Shown here piece by piece: positions 34,066 through 43,318 of a stretch of 64,000 nt of DNA. The notes under the pieces were generated by a model. That model was not told where the DNA came from, searched no databases, and saw only the letters and a list, made by a program, of their open reading frames with translations. The stretch lies in the NCBI GenBank assembly GCA_900539695.1, contig UQDG01000011.1:1-64000 (forward strand), written 5' to 3'. The DNA is from an uncultured Oscillospiraceae bacterium. GTDB taxonomy: Bacteria > Bacillota > Clostridia > Oscillospirales > Ruminococcaceae. Made by a program: the position numbers and the translations under genes. How positions within the stretch are numbered: the stretch's first letter is position 1; each line of letters starts with the position of its first letter.

Positions 34066-35985
34066 ATGAATATTATCCGTGCCAAGACCGCGGGCTTCTG
34101 CTTTGGCGTGGACCGCGCAGTCAAGCTGACCTATGACCTGCTGGCCGACGGCCACAAAGTGGCCACCCTCGGCCCGCTGATCCACAACCCCCAGGTAGTG
34201 GAGGATCTGGAGGCCAAAGGCGCCCTGACCTGCCCCGATGTGGCCAGCGTGCCCGATGGGTACGAGGTCATCATCCGCAGCCACGGCGTGCCCCAGACGG
34301 TCTACGACGAAATAAGCACACGCCGCCTGGCGTATCACGACGCCACCTGCCCGTTCGTGGCAAAAATCCATAAAATTGCTATGAGGGCAGACGAAAATCA
34401 TGCACTTTTGTTGGTTGCGGGCGATGCCAGCCACCCTGAAGTGCAGGGGATTGTCGGCCACACAAAAGGAAAAGTGAAAGTTTTCGCCAATCTGGAAGAA
34501 CTGGAGAAAATGCTCCCGGAACTTTTGCAACAAGAATCCATCTACGTGGTGGCGCAGACGACTTTCCGTGTGGAAAGCTGGGAAAAGTGCAAGGAATTTT
34601 TAAAAAAACAGTGTACAAAAGCCGAAATTTTTGATACAATATGTAATGCAACGTGGGCGAGGCAACAGGAAGCGGAAGACCTCAGCCAAAAATGCGATCA
34701 TATGGTCGTCATTGGTGGTCATCATTCTTCCAATACCCAAAAGCTTTTACAGGTCGCTGCACGGCATGCTGTAGCCATCAACGTCGAGACTGCTGATGAA
34801 CTCGACCCGGCATGGCTGAAAGATGCTGTGACAGTGGGCGTAACGGCCGGGGCTTCAACGCCTTCGTCTATAATTGAGGAGGTACTTAACAGTATGAGTG
34901 AAGAGATCCGTGACGACATGAGCTTTGAGGAGATGCTCGCTGCATCCGAAGCAAAGCCCCTGTACGCAGGTAAAATCGTAAAAGCCAAGGTCATCAGCGT
35001 TTCCCCGACGGAGTGTGTCGTCGGTATCGATGGTTCCAAGCACACCGGTGTTGTCACCCTGCGCGAGATGAGCCATGACCCCAACGCTAAGATGGAAGAC
35101 CTTGTTAAGGTAGACGACGATCTGGATCTGGTCGTTATCAAGACCAACGACCAGGAAGGCGTCGATACCCTTTCCCGCGTCCGTTTCGAGGCCCAGAAGG
35201 GTATGAAGGACGTTTCCGAGGCTGCTGAGAACGGCACCGTTATGGAAGGTGACGTTATGGAAGCCAACAAGGGCGGCGTTGTTGTCAATGTCAAGGGCGT
35301 TCGCGTCTTTGTTCCCCGCTCTCAGGCTACCATGCGCCGCGACGAGGATTACACCAAGCTGGTTGGTCAGCACGTTCAGCTGGTCATCACCGAGTGCGCT
35401 GGCCGCAAGATCGTCGGCTCCATCAACAAGGTCACTGCTGAGGCCAACAAGGCTAAGCGTGAGGAGTTCTGGGCTAACGTCGAGGTCGGCAAGCAGTACA
35501 AGGGCGTTGTTAAGAGCCTGACCTCTTACGGCGCTTTCGTGGATGTCGGCGGCGTTGACGGCCTGTGCCACATCAGCGAGCTGAGCTGGTCCAACATCAA
35601 GCATCCCTCTGAGGTTGTCAGTGTTGGCGACGAGATCGAAGTCTACGTCAAGAGCTACGATCCCGAGAACCAGAAGGTCTCCTTGGGCTACAAGAAGGAA
35701 GAGGACAACCCCTGGGTCAAGCTGGAGAATGAGGTCCCCGTCGGCACCGAGTTCACCGCTCCCGTCGTTTCCATCACCAAGTTTGGTGCTTTCGTCCGCA
35801 TCATGCCCGGTATCGATGGCCTGGTTCACATCAGCGAGATCAGCAATGAGCGCGTGAATAAGGTTTCTGACGTGCTGAAGGTTGGCGACGAAGTCCGCGT
35901 TAAGCTGACTGCTGTCGACTTCGACCGCAAGCGCATCAGCCTGTCCATGAAGGCTTGCCTCGACGAGGCCGAGGATGCTGAATAA
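34066..35985 (+). CDS. ispH: IspH (HMBPP reductase) fused to S1-domain protein
   Basis: 639 aa. Residues 1-276 form 4-hydroxy-3-methylbut-2-enyl diphosphate reductase, the last step of the MEP isoprenoid pathway; the three iron-sulfur Cys are C12, C95 and C193. Residues 277-639 hold four S1 RNA-binding repeats, as in ribosomal protein S1. The fusion is known from clostridia. At the joint lies an AGGAGGT at 34877-34883 before M277 (ATG at 34894), and a TATAAT at 34869, so a free S1 protein may also be made. Codon use changes inside: about 34370-34890 is AT-richer, whereas the S1 part has strong expression bias. Confidence 0.96.
   Translation: MNIIRAKTAGFCFGVDRAVKLTYDLLADGHKVATLGPLIHNPQVVEDLEAKGALTCPDVASVPDGYEVIIRSHGVPQTVYDEISTRRLAYHDATCPFVAKIHKIAMRADENHALLLVAGDASHPEVQGIVGHTKGKVKVFANLEELEKMLPELLQQESIYVVAQTTFRVESWEKCKEFLKKQCTKAEIFDTICNATWARQQEAEDLSQKCDHMVVIGGHHSSNTQKLLQVAARHAVAINVETADELDPAWLKDAVTVGVTAGASTPSSIIEEVLNSMSEEIRDDMSFEEMLAASEAKPLYAGKIVKAKVISVSPTECVVGIDGSKHTGVVTLREMSHDPNAKMEDLVKVDDDLDLVVIKTNDQEGVDTLSRVRFEAQKGMKDVSEAAENGTVMEGDVMEANKGGVVVNVKGVRVFVPRSQATMRRDEDYTKLVGQHVQLVITECAGRKIVGSINKVTAEANKAKREEFWANVEVGKQYKGVVKSLTSYGAFVDVGGVDGLCHISELSWSNIKHPSEVVSVGDEIEVYVKSYDPENQKVSLGYKKEEDNPWVKLENEVPVGTEFTAPVVSITKFGAFVRIMPGIDGLVHISEISNERVNKVSDVLKVGDEVRVKLTAVDFDRKRISLSMKACLDEAEDAE
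34869..34896 (+). promoter_or_regulatory. Internal start signals for the S1 part of ispH-S1
   Basis: TATAAT (34869-34874), AGGAGGT (34877-34883) and ATG (34894) exactly at the domain joint. The ribosome binding site is strong. The -10 lacks a recognisable -35 and could be chance; the Shine-Dalgarno is the firmer signal. Confidence 0.5.
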
Positions 35986-36000
35986 TCTGTAAGCAACCGT

Positions 36001-36040
36001 TAAGGGGCCTGCCTGTAGTAACAGGCAGGCCCCTTTTTTA
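36001..36040 (+). terminator. Terminator of the cmk operon
   Basis: AAGGGGCCTGCCTGT pairs with ACAGGCAGGCCCCTT, followed by a T run. Confidence 0.92.
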
Positions 36041-36062
36041 GTATTAGGCAATCACCCTCAAC

Positions 36063-36215
36063 TGTAGGGGCGGATGCTTGCATCCGCTCGCGGGACCGCT
36101 TAGCGGGCAAAACGATGCCCGCCAGCCAGCGATGCTGGCCCGCTCGTGCGGTTCAATGCCCCACTGGGGCATTGATCGCTGCGCGACCCCGCAATGCGAG
36201 CATCGACCCCTACAA
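36063..36215. repeat. Dispersed inverted-repeat element, family D, copy 3 (full length)
   Basis: 153 bp with inverted ends TGTAGGGGCGGATGCTTGCA (left) and the complement of TTGTAGGGGTCGATGCTCGC (right), and internal stems such as CGGGACCGCTTAGCGGG-like pairs. It lies 25 bases before gtrA. Confidence 0.7.
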
Positions 36216-36240
36216 GCGAAAGGGTAAAACGGGAGCCGTC

Positions 36241-36690
36241 ATGCAAAAAATCAAAGATCTTATCAACAAATATTACGAGGGCTTGGCCTACCTGTTCTTT
36301 GGCGGGCTGGCAACACTGCTGAACCTGGTGGTCTTTGCTGTATTCCAGGCGGCACTGGGCACGGCTTTTGCCACCGGTATCGGCAATGTCCTGGATAACG
36401 TCATCTGCATCCTCTTTGCCTATTGGACGAACCGTACCTTTGTGTTCAAAAGCCAGAACACCGGTAAAGCAGCCTGGGCGGAGTTCGGGCAGTTTGTATC
36501 CTGCCGCATCGCCACCATGGTCATGGACCAGGTCATTATCTGGGTGGGCGTCAGCCTGTTGGGCCCCCACGTCGGCTTTGCTGTGACCAATGCCAAGCTG
36601 TGGGCGATGGGCGTCAAGCTGTTCAGCCAGGTGATCGTGATTTTGTCCAACTACATTTTCAGCAAGGTGCTGATTTTTAAAAAGAAGTAA
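36241..36690 (+). CDS. GtrA family membrane protein
   Basis: 149 aa with four membrane helices and a basic N-terminus (YLFFGGLATLLNLVVFAVFQ is the typical first helix; FWTNRTFVF-like YWTNRTFVFKSQ follows). GtrA proteins are thought to flip or assist polyprenyl-phosphate sugars across the membrane. It could serve the GtrB-like enzyme at 26864. The frame is open upstream through the repeat element, but the ATG at 36241 gives the normal N-terminus. Confidence 0.92.
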   Translation: MQKIKDLINKYYEGLAYLFFGGLATLLNLVVFAVFQAALGTAFATGIGNVLDNVICILFAYWTNRTFVFKSQNTGKAAWAEFGQFVSCRIATMVMDQVIIWVGVSLLGPHVGFAVTNAKLWAMGVKLFSQVIVILSNYIFSKVLIFKKK

Positions 36691-36714
36691 AATTTACACC
36701 CGAAGGAGCAGATC

Positions 36715-36981
36715 ATGCTTGTTTTTAAGGTGGCAAAATTTGCGCTGCATCATCCGTTATTGACCCACGAGGCAAAACGGCTGGTACATAAAAAGTTACG
36801 ACCCAAAAAGGAGGCATCCCCTATGAAACAGAAAGTGCGCGGCCATGCGTTCCGTCTGGTTGGTTTGATCCTTGGTATCATTGGCGCTACCGTCAGCATT
36901 ACGTCCATCGTCTTTGCAGCGCTGGGCCTGCACCAGGCCCGCCTGTGCAAACATTGCGATAAGGGGGAAAATTTTCGTTGA
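36715..36981 (+). CDS. Small single-helix membrane protein with two possible starts
   Basis: 88 aa from the ATG at 36715 (AAGGAG, 6 bases away), or 52 aa from the in-frame ATG at 36823 (AAAGGAGG, a stronger site). The longer form adds a basic N-terminus. Both contain one hydrophobic helix (LVGLILGIIGATVSITSIVFAALGL) and end with CKHC. No family recognised. The stop overlaps the TTG start of deoC (TTGA). Confidence 0.7.
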   Translation: MLVFKVAKFALHHPLLTHEAKRLVHKKLRPKKEASPMKQKVRGHAFRLVGLILGIIGATVSITSIVFAALGLHQARLCKHCDKGENFR

Positions 36982-37652
36982 AGTACACGAAAGAAGAAAT
37001 GCTCGGCAAGGTGGACCACACCCTGCTGAAGCCCGAGGCCACCTGGCCCCAGATCCAGACCCTGTGCGATGAGGCCATCGCCAACCATTGCGCATCCGTC
37101 TGCATTAACACCTGCTATGTTGCCAAGGCGGCCGAGTACATGGCGGGCCGCGTGCCGGTCTGCTGCGTGGTCGGCTTCCCTCTGGGCGCTATGGACACCA
37201 AGAGCAAAGCTTTTGAAGCTAAGACTGCTGTGGAAAACGGCGCGTCCGAGGTGGACATGGTCATCAACATCGGCTGGCTGAAAAACAAGCAGTACGATGA
37301 CGTGCGCAATGATATTGCTGCCGTCAAGGCTGCCGTCGGTGACAAGGTGCTGAAGGTCATTATCGAGACCTGCCTGCTGACCGAGGAAGAGAAAATCAAG
37401 ATGTGCGACATCGTGCCCGAGGCCGGTGCTGATTTCATCAAGACTTCCACCGGCTTCTCCACCGGCGGTGCAACCTTCCATGACATCGAGCTGTTCGCCG
37501 AGCATGTCAAGGGCCGTTGCAAGATCAAGGCCGCCGGCGGCATCTCCACCGTCGAGGACATCGAGAAGTTCCTCGACCTCGGCGCCGATCGCCTGGGCAC
37601 CTCCCGTGCTGTCAAACTGCTGACCTCCGGTGAGGCGGGCAGCGGGTACTAA
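36978..37652 (+). CDS. deoC: Deoxyribose-phosphate aldolase
   Basis: 224 aa. Splits 2-deoxyribose 5-phosphate to glyceraldehyde 3-phosphate and acetaldehyde. DHTLLKPEAT opens the barrel; the Schiff-base Lys is in FIKTSTGF, and the second Lys in KIKAAGGI. The TTG start at 36978 overlaps the preceding stop and has GGGGG upstream. An ATG at 36996 would remove six residues. Codon bias suggests good expression. The stop is followed by the family A element and a terminator. Confidence 0.96.
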   Translation: MKYTKEEMLGKVDHTLLKPEATWPQIQTLCDEAIANHCASVCINTCYVAKAAEYMAGRVPVCCVVGFPLGAMDTKSKAFEAKTAVENGASEVDMVINIGWLKNKQYDDVRNDIAAVKAAVGDKVLKVIIETCLLTEEEKIKMCDIVPEAGADFIKTSTGFSTGGATFHDIELFAEHVKGRCKIKAAGGISTVEDIEKFLDLGADRLGTSRAVKLLTSGEAGSGY

Positions 37653-37656
37653 TTAC

Positions 37657-37706
37657 GGGGGATTTGTTCCTTTCTTGAAAGAAAGGAACCGAAAGAACTT
37701 TTAATA
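37657..37706 (+). repeat. 3' stem-loop element, family A, copy 2 (after deoC)
   Basis: GGGGGATTTG, then TTCCTTTCTTGAAAGAAAGGAA hairpin parts and the tail CCGAAAGAACTTTTAATAC. It starts 4 bases after the stop and is nearly identical to the copy at 54670. Confidence 0.8.
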
Positions 37707-37712
37707 CAATAA

Positions 37713-37759
37713 TAAAACACCCTTTGTCTGGCGGCATAGCTGGACAGGGGGTGTTTTGT
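37713..37759 (+). terminator. Terminator after deoC
   Basis: AAAACACCC...GGGTGTTTT with an inner TGTC/GACA stem. Confidence 0.75.
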
Positions 37760-37762
37760 TAT

Positions 37763-37932
37763 GGCAATACCGCACAATTCTAAGTGCCGATACGGCGAGC
37801 GAGGTGCGGCAGCTGCTAAGCCAAAAGCGCAGATAATACTTTGTGTATTATCGAGCATTTTGGCAACGCAGATGCTGTGCCGCAGCCGCCGAAGCGGTGC
37901 TTAAGCCGTAAGGCGGGAATTGTGTGGTGCTG
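37763..37932 (+). repeat. Miniature inverted-repeat element, family B, copy 1
   Basis: 170 bp. Its ends (GGCAATACCGCACAATTC and GGAATTGTGTGGTGCTGCC) are inverted relatives of each other. The inside folds into a long arm: CTGC...GCAG, GCCAAAA...TTTTGGC and GATAATAC-TTTGT-GTATTATC. The same element lies at 61786-61958, and a short form without the long arm lies at 58640-58741. Confidence 0.8.
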
Positions 37933-37989
37933 CCTTATAGCATACGCGCTGCATCTAGGGCATACAGTCCCCCAAAGGGGGAATTGCAT

Positions 37990-38763
37990 ATGCAGGCATC
38001 ACCAATCGTACTTACAACTTTGGCCGGATTGTCAACAGGTTTGGGCGGCGCATTGGCCGCGCTGGCAAAACCCAGCGAAACTATGCTTGCCGCCAGTGCA
38101 GGCTTCGCCGGGGGCGTAATGCTTACCGCGTCGCTGGCGGATCTGATGCCCGAAGCACTGGAATTTTACAGCGGCTATCTGCAGCCGCTTCCCTGTGGGG
38201 GAGCAATCGTAACGCTGTTGGCCTTGGGTATGCTCACCGCCGGATTGCTGGGCCGCCTGCTGCCCGAGGAAACTGAACTGGCCGCAAAATACGGCCAGAA
38301 CACCGCTCGCACCAAAGCTATGCGCACGGCATTGATAACCGGCACGGCCTTGCTGCTGCATAACTTCCCGGAGGGGGTGCTGACCCTCTTTGCCGGAACA
38401 GCTGACCCCGCCCTCGGCCTGCGCACAGCCCTGGCCATTGCCCTGCACAATATCCCCGAAGGTCTGGCAGTGGCGGTGCCCTTTGCCTATGCCACCAACA
38501 GCCGGGCCAAAGGTGCACTGGCGGCACTGGTCTCCGGTCTGGCCGAACCGGCGGGCGCCCTGGTGGCACTGTTTTTGTTCCGCAGCCTGTTCACAACCGG
38601 ATTTTTGACCGGCACGATGGTGCTGGTGGCAGGCATTATGATCTGGGTCGCCCTGGCCCAACTGCTGCCCACGGCCTTCGCCCCGGCCCACCGCCTGCCC
38701 GGCATTTTAGGTGCCGCCGCCGGCTGCCTGCTCATGCTCCTGGGCATTGCGGCTTTGCCGTAA
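37990..38763 (+). CDS. ZIP family metal transporter, second type
   Basis: 257 aa, eight expected helices. HNFPEG (helix 4) and HNIPEG (helix 5) are both intact, unlike the Gln-containing ZIP at 8300. The family takes up zinc or related divalent metals. The frame stays open into the family B element, but the ATG at 37990 has GGGGG upstream and a normal N-terminus. The element sits directly in front, so promoter or leader sequence may have been supplied or changed by it. Confidence 0.92.
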   Translation: MQASPIVLTTLAGLSTGLGGALAALAKPSETMLAASAGFAGGVMLTASLADLMPEALEFYSGYLQPLPCGGAIVTLLALGMLTAGLLGRLLPEETELAAKYGQNTARTKAMRTALITGTALLLHNFPEGVLTLFAGTADPALGLRTALAIALHNIPEGLAVAVPFAYATNSRAKGALAALVSGLAEPAGALVALFLFRSLFTTGFLTGTMVLVAGIMIWVALAQLLPTAFAPAHRLPGILGAAAGCLLMLLGIAALP

Positions 38764-38775
38764 ATGTGCTATACT
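38747..38775 (+). promoter_or_regulatory. Promoter of the lipoprotein-two-component operon
   Basis: TTGCGG (38747-38752), 17 bases, TATACT (38770-38775). The -35 lies within the end of the ZIP gene. Confidence 0.55.
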
Positions 38776-38813
38776 ATACTCTGTATTCATATCGGAAAGG
38801 GAGGGCGGCACAG

Positions 38814-40115
38814 ATGAAACAGACAAAACAAAAACTGGCGCTGGCCCTGGTCTTTTCGGCCCTCCTCCTCACCGGGTGCAGCAGCTACGGGGATGTGGAG
38901 ACCCTGCTGCGGGCACCGCAGTTGTCGGGGGAAAGCAGCGCACTGCAAAAGGCGCTGAACAGCTACCTGGGCGGCAGCGCTACCCTAAAATACCCGGCCA
39001 GCGGTGATTTCTTGTCGCCCTTTGCCTTTGGCGATTGGGACGGTGACGGTGAGGACGAAGCCGCTGTGCTGTATACTGCCGACACCACCGGCTCCAACGT
39101 CTGCCTGGCTGTGCTGGAACCCAGCGGCGAAGACAGCTGGCGGGTCAGCCGCACGGTGGAAGGCCTGTCCAGCGAAGTAGAAAACTTCAACACTGCCAAC
39201 CTGAAAAACGCTGAGTCCCAACAGCTGGTCGTCGGCTACAGCAGCGCCCAGGGTGACAGCTATTGCGTGGTGTATCAATATGATGGGGAGAACATCACCA
39301 CCGTCATCAGCCAGAGCTACACCCAACTGCTGCTGGCCGACCTGACCGGCAAGAAGGACACTACCGACCTGGTGCTGGCCCTGCCGGAAAATGAGATGGG
39401 CGGCGTGACCCTGCAACTGCTGACCAATGTGGACGGCGAGTTCCGCTCCATCCAGACATTGGCGCTGGGCGCGGGCAGCTACAACGGATGCGCGGCCCTG
39501 CACGCGGGCACTGGCCGGGATGATGCTGCCTACCTGGTGATGGATGCCTGGGCCGACGGCAACGCGATGGTATCGGACATTATCCTGTATGATGCCGAGT
39601 CCGGCTCGCTGCAGCCGTACCATCCGCCGGGCCTGAGCGACCCCCAGCGCAGCACGCTGCGCTACCACACCGAGCTGCTGAGCCGCGACATCGACGGCAA
39701 CGGCACCGTGGACATCCCGGCGGAGATCGATGACGGCGGCGACCTGCAGACCCCGGTGGACAAGCGGCTGGTGTTTTTGCTGTGGAAGGACTATGCCAAC
39801 AACAGCGGCGGCAACAGCCTGTTCGGCGTGTATGACAGCAAGGAAAACTTCTTTATGGCATTGCCGGAATCGATGCACGGCAGCATCATGATCCGGGGCA
39901 ACCAGAGCAGCACCGGCTGGCTGATCTGCAACCGTGAGGGTACCGTTGTGTACTGTGAGATGCGCGTGGTGGACCTAGACGAGCCGGAAAGCATCGAGTA
40001 CGAGCGCATCGCCACCATCGGCAGCCAGCAGCTGCAGGCTCGCATGGTGACAAGCTACTACGGTTTGAGCATGGACTATATCAAGAGCAATACCGTGCTG
40101 TTGGGCACGGCGTAA
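38814..40115 (+). CDS. Lipoprotein with FG-GAP/VCBS-like segments
   Basis: 433 aa. A clear lipoprotein signal: basic start, hydrophobic core and lipobox LLTGC with C22. The frame is open 48 bases further up, but the ATG at 38814 has GGGAGG and gives the signal peptide. Acidic loops DWDGDGEDEAAV and DIDGNGTVDIP look like calcium-binding FG-GAP/EF-type repeats in a beta-propeller-like protein. It is exported and anchored. It lies 14 bases before the response regulator gene, so it may be a sensory partner of that system. Confidence 0.85.
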   Translation: MKQTKQKLALALVFSALLLTGCSSYGDVETLLRAPQLSGESSALQKALNSYLGGSATLKYPASGDFLSPFAFGDWDGDGEDEAAVLYTADTTGSNVCLAVLEPSGEDSWRVSRTVEGLSSEVENFNTANLKNAESQQLVVGYSSAQGDSYCVVYQYDGENITTVISQSYTQLLLADLTGKKDTTDLVLALPENEMGGVTLQLLTNVDGEFRSIQTLALGAGSYNGCAALHAGTGRDDAAYLVMDAWADGNAMVSDIILYDAESGSLQPYHPPGLSDPQRSTLRYHTELLSRDIDGNGTVDIPAEIDDGGDLQTPVDKRLVFLLWKDYANNSGGNSLFGVYDSKENFFMALPESMHGSIMIRGNQSSTGWLICNREGTVVYCEMRVVDLDEPESIEYERIATIGSQQLQARMVTSYYGLSMDYIKSNTVLLGTA

Positions 40116-40129
40116 AGAAAGGATAGGCT

Positions 40130-40831
40130 ATGAAACGAGTTCTGGTCGTAGAAGACGAAGCGAGCATCCGCGAAATGGTCGCCCTGAACCTGAAAATGGC
40201 CGGCTGGGAGGTCGTGGAGGCCCCCAGTGCAGAGCGCGCCCTAGAACTGATGCACCATGGCGAGGAGTGCGACGCCGCCCTGCTGGACATTATGCTGCCC
40301 GGAATGGACGGTTTGAGTCTGTGCGAGACGATCCGCCGCGAGAACAACGAGATCGGCATCATTATCGTGTCGGCCAAAGGGCAGGAGAGCGATAAGATCC
40401 GCGGGCTGTCCATCGGTGCGGACGATTACATTACCAAGCCCTTCTCTGTGTCGGAGCTGGTGGCCCGGCTGGAAGCATTGACCCGCCGCATCAAGCGGGG
40501 CGGCGTGCCCGCCAAACCCGCCGGGGAGCAGGAGCAACTCATCAGCGGCCCCTTTGTGCTGGATGAAAAGAGCCGCATGCTGTACAAAAACGGCACGGCC
40601 ATCGACCTGACCCAGGTGGAGTTCCAGATCATGGAGCTGTTCTTCCGCAACCCCGGCACAGCGCTGGTGCGGGAGAAGATCTTGGAAGGCGTATGGGGCA
40701 AGAATTATTTCGGCGATGTGAAGATCGTGGATGTGAACATCCGCCGCCTGCGCATGAAGATCGAGGACGAACCCAGCAGCCCCCAGCACATTTTAACCGT
40801 GTGGGGGTATGGATACCGGTGGAATGCGTAA
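40130..40831 (+). CDS. OmpR/PhoB-family response regulator
   Basis: 233 aa. Receiver domain with acidic residues near 9-10, phospho-acceptor D53 (LLDIMLPG) and K103 (TKPFS), then a winged-helix DNA-binding domain from about 135 (VEFQIMELF, VWGYGYRW at the end). It pairs with the histidine kinase at 40907. Targets unknown. Confidence 0.96.
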   Translation: MKRVLVVEDEASIREMVALNLKMAGWEVVEAPSAERALELMHHGEECDAALLDIMLPGMDGLSLCETIRRENNEIGIIIVSAKGQESDKIRGLSIGADDYITKPFSVSELVARLEALTRRIKRGGVPAKPAGEQEQLISGPFVLDEKSRMLYKNGTAIDLTQVEFQIMELFFRNPGTALVREKILEGVWGKNYFGDVKIVDVNIRRLRMKIEDEPSSPQHILTVWGYGYRWNA

Positions 40832-40845
40832 GTGAGCGAATGGCC

Positions 40846-40869
40846 CCCTCACAGAGGGAGCCTTAGAAG
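40846..40869. repeat. Single end of a family C repeat
   Basis: GGCCCCCTCACAGAGGGAGCC resembles the ends of the family C elements at 11425 and 58834. Only one end is seen, between the response regulator and kinase genes. Confidence 0.4.
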
Positions 40870-40906
40870 CGAGCGATAACATAGAACAGGAAAGGAGGAA
40901 CCCTCA

Positions 40907-42355
40907 ATGGCGGCAGCCGGCATTACCAAGCGGTGGGTGCGGGGCAGCCTGCTGATCACCGTGCTGGTGATCCTGGCGGCTGAAGTGATGTTCCTCTATA
41001 CCGATTATCGGGAACTGTACGGCAGCGTGCAGCGTGCGGCGGAGAGCCGCTTTTCCACCATTGCGGGCCGCTTGCAGGCCACCGGCACGGCGGGCGACGC
41101 CAACGAGACCTCCGAGAGCCGCGGCCAGGCCCTGCGCCGCACCGTCGAGCAGTTCGACGAAAAGGACAAGTTCGAGTTTATGCTGCTGGATGCCCAGGGG
41201 GTCATCCTGGCCACCAGCAGCGGCACCATGACACGCGACCTGACCGACGGCACCGACTTTCTGTCGGCGCAGACTTCCGCCAGCGGCAAAGGACACGACA
41301 TCTTCACCACGCCCCAGGGCGAACGGGTGATGGCTGTGACCGAGCTGGTGCCCTACGCGGCCGGCAATGTGGCGGCCATGCGCCTTGTCACCAGCCTAAC
41401 GCTGGTGGACCGCCAGTGGTGGAACACCGTTACCGCCGCCACCGGCGTGGGTGTGCTGGTGCTGGTGTTCACGATTTGGAGCGGGCTGTTTTTTGTGCGC
41501 TCCATCGTGCGGCCGCTGGGGGAAATTGAAGCAACAGCGACAAAAATTGCAAAAGGCGATTTGCAGGTGCGCCTACCGGACAACCGGTATAACGACGAGG
41601 TGGGCCGCCTGTGCAAGACCATCAACCAGATGGCCGAGGACCTGGCCGAGACCGAGCGGCTGAAGAATGAGTTCATCTCCTCGGTCAGCCATGAGCTGCG
41701 CACCCCGCTGACCTCTATCAAAGGCTGGGTCGAGACCATCGGCAACATCGACGACCCCACGGATAAGAACTACCAGCGCGGGCTTTCGGTCATCGGTACC
41801 GAGACCGACCGCCTGTACACGATGGTGGAAGAACTGCTGGATTTCTCCCGTTTGCAGAACGGCATCAAACTGAACTGCCAGGTGTTGGACCTGGTGGCCG
41901 AGGCCACCGACGCGGCCCTGTTTGTGGAGGCCCGCATCCGGCAGGAGGGGCTGCACTTCGTCTACGAGGAACCGCCCGACCCCTACCCGGTGTGGGCGGA
42001 CCCGGCGCGGCTGCACCAGGTGTTCATCAACATCCTGGACAACGCCATCAAATACTCCGAGCCGGACGGAACCATCTTCCTCACGCTGACCCGGCGGGGG
42101 GATTTGGTCACGGCGGCGGTGCGCGACCAGGGCCGCGGCATTGCACCCGACGACCTGGAAAAGGTCAAACAGAAATTTTTCAAAGCCAAAAACTCGGTGC
42201 GGGGCTCCGGCATTGGTCTGGCAGTGGTGGATGAGATCATCACCGCGCTGGGCGGGCGCGTGGATATTGCTTCCACCCTGGGGCAGGGGACCACGGTCAG
42301 CATCACGCTGCCGGTCTACCACCCCGGGCAGGAACACCTGCACGAGAAAATATAA
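40907..42355 (+). CDS. Sensor histidine kinase (PhoR-like)
   Basis: 482 aa. Two membrane helices (about 14-32 and 174-195) flank an outer sensor domain. A HAMP linker follows to about 250. The phospho-acceptor His is H262 in SSVSHELRTPL, followed by the ATPase domain with N, G1 and G2 boxes (NILDNAIKYS, DQGRGIAPDD, GSGIGLAVV). AAAGGAGG precedes the ATG. The gene follows its response regulator by 75 bases and is followed by DUF1385 and prmC. Confidence 0.95.
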   Translation: MAAAGITKRWVRGSLLITVLVILAAEVMFLYTDYRELYGSVQRAAESRFSTIAGRLQATGTAGDANETSESRGQALRRTVEQFDEKDKFEFMLLDAQGVILATSSGTMTRDLTDGTDFLSAQTSASGKGHDIFTTPQGERVMAVTELVPYAAGNVAAMRLVTSLTLVDRQWWNTVTAATGVGVLVLVFTIWSGLFFVRSIVRPLGEIEATATKIAKGDLQVRLPDNRYNDEVGRLCKTINQMAEDLAETERLKNEFISSVSHELRTPLTSIKGWVETIGNIDDPTDKNYQRGLSVIGTETDRLYTMVEELLDFSRLQNGIKLNCQVLDLVAEATDAALFVEARIRQEGLHFVYEEPPDPYPVWADPARLHQVFINILDNAIKYSEPDGTIFLTLTRRGDLVTAAVRDQGRGIAPDDLEKVKQKFFKAKNSVRGSGIGLAVVDEIITALGGRVDIASTLGQGTTVSITLPVYHPGQEHLHEKI

Positions 42356-42388
42356 TGTTATACCGTATAAAACGGCCAAGGAGAAACT

Positions 42389-43318
42389 ATGCCCAATGAA
42401 TTTCGCACTTCCGTCGGCGGCCAGGCCTTGATGGAAGGCATCATGATGCGCGGCCCTGAGAAGATCTGCTGTGCCGTGCGCAAGCCGGATGGGACCATCG
42501 ACCTGACCTACGATAAGGTCGTGACCCGCTGGTACAACAAAGTGCCGCTGCTGCGCGGCGTCTGCAACATGGCCGAGAACCTGTACAAAGGCTACAAGTA
42601 CCTGATGCACGCCGCCGATGTGGCTATGGAGGGCGTCGAGGACGCCGAGCCGGAAAGCAAGCTGGACAAATGGCTGGACGAGCACACCGGCCCGGTGTTC
42701 CAGAACGTGCTGATGACCTGCGCTGCCTTTGCCGGTGTGGCGCTGGCGCTGTTTTTGTTCACCTTTCTGCCCACCTTTTTGACCGGGCAGCTCATCCGCT
42801 TTATCCCGCTGGGCCGCTGGGGGCGCGTGATTTTAGAAGGTGCGCTGAAAATGGCCATCTTCCTTTTATATATGTTCCTGTGTACCCGCATGAAGGAACT
42901 GCACCGCGTGTTTGAGTACCACGGCGCCGAGCATAAGACCATCGCCTGCTACGAGGCGGGCCTGCCGCTGACCGTGGAAAACATCCGCAAGCAGAGCCGG
43001 TTCCATCCCCGATGCGGCACCAGTTTTATGATCTTGGTCATTATCATCAGCATCTTTTTGTATGCGGTGCTGCCCTGGACCAGCACCGGTCTGCGCATCG
43101 TGTACAAGCTGTGCATGTTCCCGCTGCTAGTGGGCGTGTGCTATGAAATTCTAAAGTGGGCCGGCCGCTCCCACGGTGTGCTGTCCCGTATCGTGTCCCA
43201 GCCGGGGCTGTGGATGCAGAGGTTGACGACCTTTGAGCCGGACGACTCGATGATCGAAGTTGCTATTGCGGCAGTGACCCCGGTACTGCCCGAAAATCAG
43301 GAGGAAGCCCGCTGGTGA
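42389..43318 (+). CDS. DUF1385 membrane protein (YqhQ-like)
   Basis: 309 aa. VGGQALMEGIMMRGP at the start and YHGAEHKTIACYEAGLPLTVENI in the middle are the family signature. Four to five helices lie between them and after (about 105-130, 145-165, 210-250). Function unknown; in many Firmicutes the gene is linked to prmC, prfA or rpmE. It overlaps prmC by 4 bases (GTGA). Confidence 0.94.
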   Translation: MPNEFRTSVGGQALMEGIMMRGPEKICCAVRKPDGTIDLTYDKVVTRWYNKVPLLRGVCNMAENLYKGYKYLMHAADVAMEGVEDAEPESKLDKWLDEHTGPVFQNVLMTCAAFAGVALALFLFTFLPTFLTGQLIRFIPLGRWGRVILEGALKMAIFLLYMFLCTRMKELHRVFEYHGAEHKTIACYEAGLPLTVENIRKQSRFHPRCGTSFMILVIIISIFLYAVLPWTSTGLRIVYKLCMFPLLVGVCYEILKWAGRSHGVLSRIVSQPGLWMQRLTTFEPDDSMIEVAIAAVTPVLPENQEEARW

